64,000 bases of DNA from Oscillospiraceae bacterium (GCA_902761635.1 CACWLG010000007.1:1-64000), one strand, 5' to 3'. Positions 7,861 through 18,085 are shown, numbered from the stretch's first letter. The notes: generated from the sequence alone by a model not told the origin. Numbers and translations are program-made.

Positions 7861-9426
7861 ATGAATGTGAAACTTCTTTTCTCCGGCGCAAGCTCCGCCT
7901 GCTTTGAGCTTGAAAACAGCCTGCCCTATTACGCGCCGGAGAAATTTAAGGTCCTCCTGAACGGTCAGGAGCAATATGAATGCGAAAGCAATGTGTTCTC
8001 CCTCTACTCCCTGCAGCCCGACACGGACTATGAAGTGCGTGTGCAGGGCGCGAGCATCGAAGGGGCGCTGCGCTTTCATACAAGTGCTGAGCGCTGCTGC
8101 CTGAACGTGCGCGATTTCGGCGCGGCGGGCGACGGCGTGCAGGACGATACGGAGGCCATTCGCAGCGCCATCGGCTGCCTGCCTCCCGACAGCCGCCTGC
8201 TTTTCCCGGCGGGCACCTACCTCACCCGGCCCCAGTTTCTCAAGAGCCATATCACCCTGGAATTTTGCGCGGGCGCGACTCTTCTCGGCTGGACGGACCG
8301 GAACGCCTACAACATCCTCCCCGGCGTGGTGGAGGCAGCGGACGGACAGCGCGTACACTTCGGGACCTGGGAGGGTAACGCCATCCCCGTTTACCAGTCC
8401 CTGCTCACCGCGCAGTATGCCGAGGACATCACCATCATCGGCCCCGGCACGGTGGACGGAAACGCCCAGAACACGGATTTCTGGACGAGCTTCCACACCT
8501 ACCCGACCGGCAGGCCCCGGCTTCTGTTCTTCAACCGCTGCAAGGATGTGCGCGTGCACGGCATCCACGCCTGCAACGCCGCCTCCTGGCAGATCCACCC
8601 CTACTTCTCTGAAAATCTCGGCTTCTTTGATCTTTTGATTTCGGCCCCGAAGCACAGCCCCAACACCGACGCGCTGGACCCCGAGTGCTGCACGGATGTG
8701 CAGATCATCGGCTGCCGCTTCACGGTGGGGGACGACTGCATCGCCATCAAGTCCGGCAAGATCGACATCGGCCGGGAGTTCAATCAGCCCGCCATACGCC
8801 ACACGATCCACAACTGCCTCATGGAGTTCGGCCACGGTGCCATCACCCTCGGCAGCGAGATCGGCGCCGGCGTGCGGGATCTGACCGTTTCGCAGTGCTT
8901 CTTCCGGGGCACGGACCGGGGCCTGCGCATCAAGAGCCGCCGCGGGCGCGGCAAAAACTGCCGCATCGACGGGGTGCGCTTTGACAACATCCGCATGGAG
9001 GGCGTGCTGACTCCCGTCGCCATCAATCTCTGGTACAACTGCTGCGACCCCGACCGTGAGAGCGAGTATGTCTGGTCGCGCGAGCATCTGCCGGTGGATG
9101 ACCGGACGCCCTACATGGGCGCCTTCCGCTTCACAAATCTCACCTGCACCGGCGCAGAGGTCGCAGCCTGCTATATCGACGGCCTGCCGGAGGCCCCGAT
9201 CGGCGAGGTCAGCTTTGAGAATGTCTCCGTCAGCTTCTCGCCTGACGCCAGGCCCGGCATCCCCATCATGGAAAACTTCGCCAGGGAGCGCTGCCGCCTC
9301 GGCATGTACTTTGATAACGTCCGGCACATTTGCCTCAGGGACGTGCGCATCGACGGCGCCGAAGGCGAAGCCCTGCTGGCGGATCACTATGAGAAACTGG
9401 AAAAAGAACACTTTTGTGAGGGCTGA
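7861..9426 (+). CDS. Glycoside hydrolase family 28 polygalacturonase, cytoplasmic
   Basis: Hydrolyses alpha-1,4-galacturonosyl links in pectin fragments; 521 residues. An N-terminal fibronectin-like region (about 1-80) is followed by a right-handed beta-helix that opens with VRDFGAAGDGVQDDTEAI. GH28 catalytic motifs are all present: NTDALDPE (about 268), GDDCIAIKSG (Asp 291/292), GHGAITLGSE (His 325) and RIKSRRGRG (about 357). There is no signal peptide, so it should act inside the cell on imported oligomers, most likely as an exo-enzyme. The start at 7861 lies 6 bases after the previous stop and the end lies 2 bases before the GH105 gene. An alternative GH28 activity (rhamnogalacturonan or xylogalacturonan hydrolase) cannot be excluded. 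Confidence 0.93.
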   Translation: MNVKLLFSGASSACFELENSLPYYAPEKFKVLLNGQEQYECESNVFSLYSLQPDTDYEVRVQGASIEGALRFHTSAERCCLNVRDFGAAGDGVQDDTEAIRSAIGCLPPDSRLLFPAGTYLTRPQFLKSHITLEFCAGATLLGWTDRNAYNILPGVVEAADGQRVHFGTWEGNAIPVYQSLLTAQYAEDITIIGPGTVDGNAQNTDFWTSFHTYPTGRPRLLFFNRCKDVRVHGIHACNAASWQIHPYFSENLGFFDLLISAPKHSPNTDALDPECCTDVQIIGCRFTVGDDCIAIKSGKIDIGREFNQPAIRHTIHNCLMEFGHGAITLGSEIGAGVRDLTVSQCFFRGTDRGLRIKSRRGRGKNCRIDGVRFDNIRMEGVLTPVAINLWYNCCDPDRESEYVWSREHLPVDDRTPYMGAFRFTNLTCTGAEVAACYIDGLPEAPIGEVSFENVSVSFSPDARPGIPIMENFARERCRLGMYFDNVRHICLRDVRIDGAEGEALLADHYEKLEKEHFCEG

Positions 9427-9428
9427 AC

Positions 9429-10559
9429 ATGTACGAAAAAATTGACGCATATGTCCTGAGTCTGATCGAGAAATCCTCTCCCTCCTGCACGGCCTGGAAC
9501 ATCGAGAGCGTGCGCGAGGGCAGGCCTGCCTCCTGGAACTATATCGACGGCTGCATGATCACGGCCCTGCTTGCCATGAGCGAGATTACCGGCGATGCGC
9601 GCTACTTTGACTTTGCCGAGGGCTTTATCGACTGGTTCGTGATGGACGACGGCAGCATTCGCACCTATGAGCGCAGCAAGTACAATCTGGACGATATCAA
9701 CGAGGGCCGTGTCCTCTTCACGCTCTATGAGAAGACCGGCAAGGAAAAATATAAAAAAGCTGCCGAAACCCTGTTTCAGCAGATCCGGGAGCAGCCGCGC
9801 ACCTTCGAGGGGAACTTCTGGCACAAGGCCATCTACCCCAACCAGGTGTGGCTGGACGGCCTGTATATGGCCCAGCCCTTCTATGCCCTGTATGTGAAGA
9901 CCTTCGGGGACGGGGACTATGGCGATATCCTGGCCCAGATCGAGAATGTGCGCAGGCACATGTTCGATGAAAACAAAAAGCTCTGCTATCACGGCTATGA
10001 CGCAAGCCGCAAGGCCTTCTGGGCAGACCCGGTGACCGGGCTTTCCAAAAACTTCTGGCTCAGGAGCATCGGCTGGTATGCCGTGGCGCTGGCCGACCTC
10101 TGCGACATTCTCCCCGCAGGGGAGGCGAAGCGCCGCCTGGAGGAGATCTTCCGGGAGCTCATGGCAGGCGTTGAGCTGTATGCCGATCCCGAGACCGGCC
10201 TTTACTGGCAGGTCCCCGATCAGGGCGGCCGCGAGGGCAACTACCTCGAGACCAGCGGCAGCAGCATGCTGGCCTACGCCATGCTCAAGGGCGCAAGGCT
10301 CGGCATCCTGGACAAAAAATATGCCGCGCAGGGCGAGAAGACCTTCCGCGGCATCGTGAAAAAATATCTGTCCTTCACGGACGGGGAGCTGAATCTCGGC
10401 GGCATCTGCCTTGTGGCGGGTCTCGGGCCGGAGGATAACCGGCGGCGGGACGGCTCCTACGAATACTACATCTCCGAGCCGGTGGTGGAGAACGACGCCA
10501 AGGGCGTGGCTCCCTTCGTGCTGTGCTATACGGAGATCAAGCGTCTGCCGCAGGGCTGA
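9429..10559 (+). CDS. GH105 unsaturated rhamnogalacturonyl hydrolase (YteR/YesR-like)
   Basis: 376 residues forming an (alpha/alpha)6 barrel. The family releases 4,5-unsaturated galacturonate from the non-reducing end of lyase-made pectin oligomers by hydration of the enol. The motif NQVWLDGLYMAQPF places the catalytic Asp at residue 143, the position known in Bacillus YteR. KNFWLRSIGWY and DQGGREGNYLETSGSSMLAYA are further family blocks. There is no signal peptide, so it works in the cytoplasm like the adjacent GH28. Its product feeds KduI/KduD downstream. The 3' end overlaps the convergent AraC gene by 23 bases. Confidence 0.93.
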   Translation: MYEKIDAYVLSLIEKSSPSCTAWNIESVREGRPASWNYIDGCMITALLAMSEITGDARYFDFAEGFIDWFVMDDGSIRTYERSKYNLDDINEGRVLFTLYEKTGKEKYKKAAETLFQQIREQPRTFEGNFWHKAIYPNQVWLDGLYMAQPFYALYVKTFGDGDYGDILAQIENVRRHMFDENKKLCYHGYDASRKAFWADPVTGLSKNFWLRSIGWYAVALADLCDILPAGEAKRRLEEIFRELMAGVELYADPETGLYWQVPDQGGREGNYLETSGSSMLAYAMLKGARLGILDKKYAAQGEKTFRGIVKKYLSFTDGELNLGGICLVAGLGPEDNRRRDGSYEYYISEPVVENDAKGVAPFVLCYTEIKRLPQG

Positions 10560-11337
10560 TTTTGATGCTCTGCCCGTCCGGGACCGCCGTCTGCTGCTCG
10601 AGTATGCGCGCCTGAAAATGGGAGGGGGACATGCCGTATTTCTTCCGGAAGACCTTGGAGAAATACAGCGGCTCCCGAAAACCGCACAGGTGCGCCACAT
10701 CGGAGATGTTGACGACTCTTCCCTCCGAACCGGCAAGGCGCTCCGCCGCGGCCTGCAGGCGGGTGTCCACCAGAAACTGGTGCGGCGTCACCCCGACCTC
10801 GCGCTTAAAGAGCTTGCGCAGATAGTCGTAGTTGAAATGCAGCGAGCGCAGGTACTGGTCCAGCTCGAAGTTCTCGTCGGGGTAACTCAGGACGATGCTG
10901 TTCATGATCTCGTCGACAATGGGATTGCGCAGCGGCGCGTTCAGCCCGTCGAGGATGAGTCCCACGATGAGGTTTGCGTAGGCGGAGAGAACCATGGTCT
11001 GCCGACCCGGATTCAGGCCGAAGTGATAAAAGGCCGCGGTGAAGGCATCCAGAATGAAATGGTTGCCGTCATCCCGGATCAGGGTGGGGACCTTCAGGTT
11101 CAGTGCGGCGTCGCGTATATTCAGGTGGATGTTGGTAAAGCCCGAAACGCTCTCGTTCTGATGATAAAGAAGGGGCGGGATAGCGATCACGTCTCCGGCC
11201 TGATAGGTGATCTCGCCGCCGTCAAAGATCAGGCGCCCGCTTCCGCTGGTGCAGTAGATGAACTCCCAACTGCTGTGCGCATGCCGGGAAACCGAAAAAG
11301 TTATCAAGTGTTTACCTGCGTAGATGATTTCATTCAT
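10537..11337 (-). CDS. AraC-family transcriptional regulator
   Basis: 266 residues from the ATG at 11337, which has GAGAGGAG about 11 bases upstream; an upstream in-frame start at 11373 would overlap the promoter. The N-terminal cupin sensor (HAHSSWEFIYCTSGSG, then GDVIAIPPLLYHQNES) should bind a sugar or uronate. The C-terminal double helix-turn-helix includes NISDVAHLCGFREPLYFSKVFRKKYGMSPSHF. It sits convergent to the transporter/hydrolase operon and divergent from the uronate-catabolism operon, so it is the obvious candidate regulator of both. Activator or repressor role, and the inducer, are inference. Confidence 0.92.
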   Translation of the reverse strand: MNEIIYAGKHLITFSVSRHAHSSWEFIYCTSGSGRLIFDGGEITYQAGDVIAIPPLLYHQNESVSGFTNIHLNIRDAALNLKVPTLIRDDGNHFILDAFTAAFYHFGLNPGRQTMVLSAYANLIVGLILDGLNAPLRNPIVDEIMNSIVLSYPDENFELDQYLRSLHFNYDYLRKLFKREVGVTPHQFLVDTRLQAAAERLAGSEGRVVNISDVAHLCGFREPLYFSKVFRKKYGMSPSHFQARILEQQTAVPDGQSIKISPAADA

Positions 11338-11363
11338 AGACAACCGCGCTCCTCTCGCAGTCC

Positions 11364-11392
11364 ATCTTAGCAAACATTATCCGTTTTGTCCA
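11364..11392 (-). promoter_or_regulatory. Sigma-A promoter of the AraC-family gene
   Basis: On the minus strand, TGGACA (11392-11387) and TAAGAT (11369-11364) are separated by 17 bases and lie 27 bases upstream of the AraC-family start. The interval up to 11430 must also hold the promoter of the divergent catabolic operon. I see only a weak candidate for that (TATTCT at 11401), as expected for an activator-dependent promoter. Confidence 0.5.
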
Positions 11393-11429
11393 TATCAATG
11401 TATTCTTACACGATCAAGGGGGATAAAAA

Positions 11430-12509
<1,080 letters not shown>

Positions 12510-12520
12510 GGAGGAGCAGC

Positions 12521-13363
12521 ATGGATATCCGCTATTCCGCAAGCCCGAATGACGTAAAGCGCTACACCACGGAGGAGCTGCGCAGAGAGTTTCTGATCGA
12601 GAACCTCTATGAGGCAGACAGTGTAGTTGCTGTCTACAGCCATGTCGACCGTATGGTCACCCTCGGCTGCATGCCCGTGCACGAAACCGTGTCCATCGAC
12701 AAGGGCATCGACATCTGGGCAAACTTCGGCACGAAGTATTTCCTCGAGCGCCGTGAGATCGGCATCTTCAACATCGGCGGCGCAGGCTCCATCCGCGTGG
12801 ACGGCAAGGTCTACGAGCTCGGCTACAAGGACTGCCTGTACATCACCATGGGCGCGAAGGAAGTGCTCTTCGCAAGCGCCGATCCCGCCTGCCCCGCGAA
12901 GTTCTACATGGTCTCCGCCCCGGCCCACCGCAGCTATGAGACCCGGCTTCTCAAGCTTGCCGACGCCAACAAGCGCCCCACCGGCGAAATGGAGACCTCC
13001 AACAAGCGCACCATCAACCAGTTCATCCACCCTGCTGTTTTGAAGACCTGCCAGCTTTCCATGGGCATGACCGTCCTGGAGCCCGGCAGCGTCTGGAACA
13101 CCATGCCCGCCCACACGCATGAGCGGCGCATGGAGATCTACATGTACTTTGAAGTGCCCGAGCATCAGGTGGTCTTCCACATGATGGGCCAGGGCCAGGA
13201 GACCCGCCACATCGTCATGCAGAACGAGCAGGCGGTCATCTCCCCCTCCTGGTCGATCCACTCCGGCGCCGGCACCTCAAACTATACCTTTATCTGGGCC
13301 ATGGGCGGCGAGAACCAGGAGTTCGACGACATGGACAATATCCCCACCGAGAAGCTGAAGTAA
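12521..13363 (+). CDS. kduI: 5-dehydro-4-deoxy-D-glucuronate isomerase
   Basis: Converts 5-keto-4-deoxyuronate (from unsaturated galacturonate) to 2,5-diketo-3-deoxygluconate. 280 residues, the usual length for the family. The cupin metal site is visible as PAHTHERRMEIYMYFE (His about 197 and 199, Glu about 204) with a further His in SWSIHSGAG. The N-terminal block VVAVYSHVDRMVTLGCMPVHETV is diagnostic for KduI. The start follows AAGGAGGAG. The gene is followed by kduD and fed by the GH105 product. Confidence 0.97.
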   Translation: MDIRYSASPNDVKRYTTEELRREFLIENLYEADSVVAVYSHVDRMVTLGCMPVHETVSIDKGIDIWANFGTKYFLERREIGIFNIGGAGSIRVDGKVYELGYKDCLYITMGAKEVLFASADPACPAKFYMVSAPAHRSYETRLLKLADANKRPTGEMETSNKRTINQFIHPAVLKTCQLSMGMTVLEPGSVWNTMPAHTHERRMEIYMYFEVPEHQVVFHMMGQGQETRHIVMQNEQAVISPSWSIHSGAGTSNYTFIWAMGGENQEFDDMDNIPTEKLK

Positions 13364-13402
13364 GAAAAATCTTTTGAATTTATAATTGGAGGACTGATTA
13401 AC

Positions 13403-14203
13403 ATGGACATGATGAACAAATTCTCTCTGGAAGGCAAAGTAGCCCTCATCACCGGCGCCTCCCATGGCATCGGCATGGCGATCGCCGAGGCGTTTGCCGG
13501 CTGCGGCGCGACGATCTGCTTCAACTGCTCCAGTGAGAGCTCCAGGGTCAAGGCGATCGACGCCTACAAGGCCAAAGGAATTGACGCCCACGGTTACGTC
13601 TGCGATGTCTGCGACGAGGAGGCCGTCAAGGCTCTCGTAGCGCAGATCAAGGAAGAAGTCGGCATCATCGACATTCTGGTGAACAACGCCGGCATCATCA
13701 AGCGCATCCCCATGCTCGAGATGAGCGCGGAGGATTTCCGCAAGGTCATCGACGTCGACCTGAACGCCCCCTTCATCGTCTCCAAGGCCGTCATTCCCGG
13801 CATGATCGAGAAGGGCCACGGCAAGATCATCAACATCTGCTCCATGATGAGCGAACTCGGCCGTGAGACGGTCTCCGCCTACGCCGCCGCCAAGGGCGGT
13901 CTGAAAATGCTGACAAAAAACATCTGCTCCGAGTACGGCGAATACAACATCCAGTGCAACGGCATCGGCCCCGGCTACATTGCCACCAGCCAGACCGCGC
14001 CCCTGCGTGAGCGCCAGCCCGACGGCAGCCGTCATCCCTTCGATCAGTTCATCGTCGCCAAGACCCCCGCTGCCCGCTGGGGCGAGGCCGAGGACCTGAT
14101 GGGCCCCGCCGTCTTCCTCGCTTCCGATGCTTCCAACTTTGTCAACGGCCACATCCTGTATGTGGACGGCGGCATCCTCGCCTACATCGGCAAACAGCCC
14201 TAA
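13403..14203 (+). CDS. kduD: 2-dehydro-3-deoxy-D-gluconate 5-dehydrogenase
   Basis: Short-chain dehydrogenase, 266 residues, which reduces 2,5-diketo-3-deoxygluconate to KDG with NAD(P)H. Visible motifs are the nucleotide-binding TGASHGIG near residue 18, NNAG near residue 96, catalytic Ser in CSMMSE, and Tyr160-x3-Lys164 in YAAAKGG. The ATG at 13403 has GGAGG about 11 bases upstream. It sits directly after kduI, and the next gene starts at the base after its stop. The pairing with kduI makes KduD far more likely than another SDR. Confidence 0.94.
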   Translation: MDMMNKFSLEGKVALITGASHGIGMAIAEAFAGCGATICFNCSSESSRVKAIDAYKAKGIDAHGYVCDVCDEEAVKALVAQIKEEVGIIDILVNNAGIIKRIPMLEMSAEDFRKVIDVDLNAPFIVSKAVIPGMIEKGHGKIINICSMMSELGRETVSAYAAAKGGLKMLTKNICSEYGEYNIQCNGIGPGYIATSQTAPLRERQPDGSRHPFDQFIVAKTPAARWGEAEDLMGPAVFLASDASNFVNGHILYVDGGILAYIGKQP

Positions 14204-14983
14204 GTGAATATCTGCAGGTTTGCTGCGCACGACGCGCCGGTCATAGGTTACCTCCAGGACGACCATGATCGGCTCGTCGCGCATAAAAAACGCCCCGCCA
14301 TTGTCATCTGTGCCGGCGGCGCCTACCGCTGGCTCTCTCCGCGGGAGAAGGACCCCGTGGCCCTGCGCTTTCTGGCCATGGGCTATCACACCTTCCTGAT
14401 CGAGTACTCGGTCGGGGAGCGGGCGGGGGAGCTGCGCCCCCTGCGGGAGCTTGCCGAGGCGGTGCGCATCATCCGCCGGAGAGCGGGGGAGTGGCACATC
14501 GAGCCGGAGCATATCGCGGTCCTCGGCTTCTCCGCCGGGGGGCACCTCGCCGCAAGTCTCGCCGTGCTCTGGCACCGACCGGAGCTGGGGCTTCCGGAGG
14601 ACTGCCGCCCGGACGCGGCGGTACTGTGCTACCCCGTGATCACGACGGGCGCGTTCCGGCATGAGGAGTCCATCGAGCATGTGACAGGCGGCGACGAAAA
14701 GCTGCGGGCGCTTTTGAGCCTCGAAAACCAGGTCACGCCCCACATGCCGCCCACCTTCATCTGGCACTGCACCGGAGATGAGTCTGTCCCGGTGGAAAAT
14801 ACCCTCCTGCTCACCGCCGCCATGCAGCGGGCGAAGGCGGACTATGAGTGCCACCTCTTCTCCGGCGGCGCCCACGGCATTTCCGTCTGCAATCAGGAGG
14901 TGGAGACACCTTATCCCGCCGCCGCGCGCTGGATGGAGCTCTGTCAGACCTGGCTGAACGCCCGGTTCGGGTTTGTGCCATGA
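14204..14983 (+). CDS. Alpha/beta hydrolase, putative carbohydrate esterase
   Basis: 259 residues starting with GTG immediately after the kduD stop (TAAGTG). The fold is a classic serine hydrolase: CAGGAY oxyanion region, nucleophile elbow GFSAGGH (Ser about 111), Asp in TGDESVP, and His in SGGAHG. It resembles the acetyl-xylan esterase/BD-FAE group. With no signal peptide and a place in a pectin operon, a cytoplasmic esterase removing acetyl or other ester groups from imported pectin oligomers is a reasonable guess. Substrate is not visible in the sequence. Confidence 0.85.
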   Translation: MNICRFAAHDAPVIGYLQDDHDRLVAHKKRPAIVICAGGAYRWLSPREKDPVALRFLAMGYHTFLIEYSVGERAGELRPLRELAEAVRIIRRRAGEWHIEPEHIAVLGFSAGGHLAASLAVLWHRPELGLPEDCRPDAAVLCYPVITTGAFRHEESIEHVTGGDEKLRALLSLENQVTPHMPPTFIWHCTGDESVPVENTLLLTAAMQRAKADYECHLFSGGAHGISVCNQEVETPYPAAARWMELCQTWLNARFGFVP

Positions 14984-15021
14984 GGGCTTGAACGCGGTAA
15001 CCCGAGCCCGCACCGGCCCGC

Positions 15022-15051
15022 AGGAGGCGATCCCCGGATCGACCCGCGCAG
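15022..15051. repeat. Degenerate GTAGGGG-type repeat fragment in gap 14984-15209
   Basis: The 226-base gap between the hydrolase and the aldolase holds the palindromic core CGATCCCCGGATCG shared with the copy at 7103. It also holds an unrelated palindrome CCTTCCTCTCGAGGGGGAAGG at about 15131-15155, of the same kind as 43681-43704. I see no gene and no convincing promoter in the gap. Confidence 0.5.
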
Positions 15052-15209
15052 ATTCTGCCTGCCTGTACGGATTGGCCCACGGCGTAAGCGCGGGCAGCAG
15101 ATTCCACCGCTTTACACCGTGGATCACGATCCACCTTCCTCTCGAGGGGGAAGGCGTATTCATCGAACACTGTTGCAACATACAAAATTGAACTGAGGAG
15201 GAATACCCC

Positions 15210-15851
15210 ATGAATGCCATGAACCAGAAGATCAGCGACATCGGCGTTGTGCCGGTCATCAAGCTCAACCACCCCGAGCGCGATGCGGTGGGTCTCGCCA
15301 AGGCCCTGTGCGCGGGCGGCGTGCCCGTGGCGGAGGTCACCTTCCGCGCTGCCGGCGCTGATAAGGCCATCAAGCTCATGAAGGAGGCCTGCCCCGACAT
15401 GCTGGTCGGCGCCGGCACCGTCACCACCACCGCGCACATCGACGCCGTGATCGCTGCGGGCGGCGACTTCATCGTCACCCCCGGCTTTGATCCGGAGCTT
15501 GTCGCCTACGCCCAGGAGAAGAACATCCCCATCTTCCCCGGCTGCACCACCGCTTCCGAGTACCATCAGGCGCTCAAGTTCGGCCTGGAGCTGATTAAGT
15601 TCTTCCCGGCCGAGCAGTCCGGCGGCCTTGCCAAGATCAAGGCTCTGTCCGCGCCCTTCCCCCAGTTCAAGGTCATGCCCACCGGCGGCATCAGCCTGAA
15701 AAACCTCAAGGAGTACATCTCCGCTCCCGTGATCGCAGCCTGCGGCGGCAGCTACATGGTCACCGCCGATCTCATCGACAACAACAAGTGGGATGAGATC
15801 ATCGACCTGTGCAAGAAGTCCAGAGAGATCGTCGAAGAAGCACGTAAATAA
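15210..15851 (+). CDS. eda: KDPG aldolase (2-dehydro-3-deoxyphosphogluconate / 4-hydroxy-2-oxoglutarate aldolase)
   Basis: Class I aldolase, 213 residues, cleaving KDPG to pyruvate and glyceraldehyde-3-phosphate. The Schiff-base Lys is residue 130 in LIKFFPAE (133 in E. coli Eda). The general-base region reads VAEVTFRAAGA, with GAGTVTT and MPTGGIS phosphate-site loops. The start at 15210 follows GAGGAGG. It completes the route from either uronate branch and is followed by its kinase partner. Confidence 0.95.
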   Translation: MNAMNQKISDIGVVPVIKLNHPERDAVGLAKALCAGGVPVAEVTFRAAGADKAIKLMKEACPDMLVGAGTVTTTAHIDAVIAAGGDFIVTPGFDPELVAYAQEKNIPIFPGCTTASEYHQALKFGLELIKFFPAEQSGGLAKIKALSAPFPQFKVMPTGGISLKNLKEYISAPVIAACGGSYMVTADLIDNNKWDEIIDLCKKSREIVEEARK

Positions 15852-15896
15852 TCGTTTATAGAACACCTGTTATATTTTTTAGGAGGATTGATTAAC

Positions 15897-16994
15897 ATGG
15901 AACTGAATCTGCGTCCGAAGAAAGACTGCCGTTTTGACGCCGTATCCCTCGGCGAGGTCATGCTCCGCCTGGACCCGGGCGAGGGCCGTATCCGCACCGC
16001 GCGCTCCTTCCGTGCCTGGGAAGGCGGCGGCGAGTATAACGTCATCCGCGGTCTGCACAAGTGCTTTGGCATGGACACCGCCGTCATCACCGCCTTCGCC
16101 GACAACGAGGTCGGCAAGCTCATGCGCGACTTCATCGAGCAGGGCGGCGTGAACACCGATCTCATCTACTGGAAGAAGACCGACGGTATCGGCCGCATCT
16201 GCCGCAACGGCATCAACTTCACCGAGCGCGGCTTCGGCATCCGCGGCGCTGTCGGCTGCTCCGACCGTGCCAACACCGCCATCTCCCAGGCCACGCCCGC
16301 GGACTTTGATTTCGAGTACATCTTCGGCAAGCTCGGCGTGCGCTGGCTGCACACCGGCGGCATCTACGCGGCCCTCTCCGAGCAGGCCTGCGAGACCGTT
16401 ATCGCCGCCTGCAAGACCGCCAAGAAGTACGGCACCGTCGTCTCCTACGACCTCAACTACCGTCCCTCCATGTGGAGCGCCATCGGCGGCCTGGACAAGG
16501 CCCGCGAGGTCAACCGTGAGGTCGCCAAGTATGTCGACGTCATGATCGGCAACGAGGAGGACTTCACCGCCTGCCTCGGCTTCGAGATCGAGGGCAACGA
16601 CGCAAACCTCAAGGAACTCAACATCGACGGCTACAAGAAGATGATCGGCAAGGCCGCCGAGACCTATCCCAACTTCAAGGTCGTGGCCACCACCCTCAGA
16701 ACCGTGAAGACCGCCACCGTCAACGACTGGAAGGCCATCTGCTGGGCCGACGGCGAGATCTGGCAGTCCAACGAGTATAACGGCCTGGAGATCATGGACC
16801 GCGTCGGCGGCGGCGACTCCTTCGCCTCCGGCCTCGTGTACGGCCTGATGACCACGGGCGACGCGCTCAAGGCTGTCAACTACGGCGCAGCCCACGGCGC
16901 TCTCGCCATGACCACCCCGGGCGACACCTCCATGGCTTCCGTCAATGAGGTCGAGGCCATCATGGGCGGCGCCGGCGCGCGCGTAAAGCGTTAA
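15897..16994 (+). CDS. kdgK: 2-dehydro-3-deoxygluconokinase (PfkB family)
   Basis: Phosphorylates KDG to KDPG. About 365 residues from the ATG at 15897, which follows AGGAGG at 15881-15886; a TTG at 15888 lies in frame but too close to that site. The PfkB N-terminal signature is GGGEYNVIRGL and the C-terminal ATP/anion-hole signature is DRVGGGDSFASGLVYGL. Length is slightly above the usual 310-340 because of inserts around residues 215-265. It is followed 5 bases later by a second PfkB kinase. This copy, next to eda, is the better KdgK candidate. Confidence 0.9.
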   Translation: MELNLRPKKDCRFDAVSLGEVMLRLDPGEGRIRTARSFRAWEGGGEYNVIRGLHKCFGMDTAVITAFADNEVGKLMRDFIEQGGVNTDLIYWKKTDGIGRICRNGINFTERGFGIRGAVGCSDRANTAISQATPADFDFEYIFGKLGVRWLHTGGIYAALSEQACETVIAACKTAKKYGTVVSYDLNYRPSMWSAIGGLDKAREVNREVAKYVDVMIGNEEDFTACLGFEIEGNDANLKELNIDGYKKMIGKAAETYPNFKVVATTLRTVKTATVNDWKAICWADGEIWQSNEYNGLEIMDRVGGGDSFASGLVYGLMTTGDALKAVNYGAAHGALAMTTPGDTSMASVNEVEAIMGGAGARVKR

Positions 16995-16999
16995 ACCCC

Positions 17000-18085
17000 A
17001 TGGAGCACCGCAATCCGCTTCTGCCCGACGTCACGTCGCAGAAGTTCATCACCTTCGGCGAGATCATGCTCCGCCTGACCCCGCCGAACTATGAGAAGAT
17101 CCGGGTCGCGACGAGCTTCGAGGCAAGCTACGGCGGGAGCGAAGCAAACATCGCTCTCGCCCTGGCGAACCTCGGCATCGACAGCACCTTCTTCTCTGTC
17201 GTGCCCAACAACTCCCTCGGCAAAAGCGCCGTGCGCATGCTGCGCTCGAACGATGTGCACTGCACGCCCGTGATCCTCTCCACGCCGGAGGAGACCCCGA
17301 CCCACCGCCTCGGCACCTACTATCTGGAGACCGGCTACGGCATCCGCCCGAGCAAGGTGACCTATGACCGCAAGCACAGCGCCATCACGGAGTATGACTT
17401 CTCCAAGGTGGATCTGGACAGCCTGCTCACGGGCTTCAACTGGCTGCATTTGAGCGGCATCACACCGGCCCTGTCACCGAGCTGTGCCGACTTCATCCTC
17501 GCGTGCATCAGGAAGGCAAAGAAGCTGGGGCTCACCGTGAGCTTTGACGGCAACTTCCGCTCCCGCCTCTGGACCTGGGACGAGGCCCGCGACTTCTGTA
17601 CACAGTGCCTGCCCTATGTGGACGTGCTCTTCGGTATCGAGCCCTACCATCTCTGGCGGGACGAGGACGACCACAGCCGCGGCGATCTCAAGGACGGCGT
17701 GCCCCTGCAGCCGAGCTATGAGCAGCAGGACGAGATTTTCCAGGCCTTCGTCCGGCGCTGGCCGAACATCAAGTGCATCGCGCGCCATGTGCGCTATGCC
17801 CACTCCGGCAGCGAAAACAGCCTCATGGCCTACATGTGGTATCAGGGCCACACCTTCGAGAGCAAGCTCTTTACCTTCAACATCCTTGACCGTGTCGGCG
17901 GCGGCGACGCCTTTGCCAGCGGTCTGATCTACGCCATGATGAACGACTACAGGCCCATGGAGATGGTCAACTTCGCCGTGGCGAGCTCCGTTCTCAAGCA
18001 TACCATCCACGGCGACGCCAACATCACCGATGATGCCAAGAGCATCCGCGCGCTGATGAATATGGACTATGATATCAAGAGGTGA
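17000..18085 (+). CDS. PfkB-family sugar kinase, second KDG-kinase-like copy
   Basis: 361 residues. N-terminal ITFGEIMLRLTPPNYEKI and GGSEANIALALANLG, C-terminal DRVGGGDAFASGLIYAMM with the catalytic Asp, so it should be an active kinase. It is clearly a diverged paralogue of the kinase immediately upstream. An insert rich in charged residues (about 215-245, RDEDDHSRGDLKDG) is absent from typical KdgK. The start at 17000 is close to the previous stop without a strong ribosome site, suggesting coupled translation. It may act on KDG or on a related keto-deoxy sugar acid. Confidence 0.85.
   Translation: MEHRNPLLPDVTSQKFITFGEIMLRLTPPNYEKIRVATSFEASYGGSEANIALALANLGIDSTFFSVVPNNSLGKSAVRMLRSNDVHCTPVILSTPEETPTHRLGTYYLETGYGIRPSKVTYDRKHSAITEYDFSKVDLDSLLTGFNWLHLSGITPALSPSCADFILACIRKAKKLGLTVSFDGNFRSRLWTWDEARDFCTQCLPYVDVLFGIEPYHLWRDEDDHSRGDLKDGVPLQPSYEQQDEIFQAFVRRWPNIKCIARHVRYAHSGSENSLMAYMWYQGHTFESKLFTFNILDRVGGGDAFASGLIYAMMNDYRPMEMVNFAVASSVLKHTIHGDANITDDAKSIRALMNMDYDIKR

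Noticed and set aside
13381-13386. TATAAT before kduD as an internal promoter
   Set aside because: No acceptable -35 at 16-18 bases (only AAGTAA), and the gene is 39 bases from kduI in the same operon.
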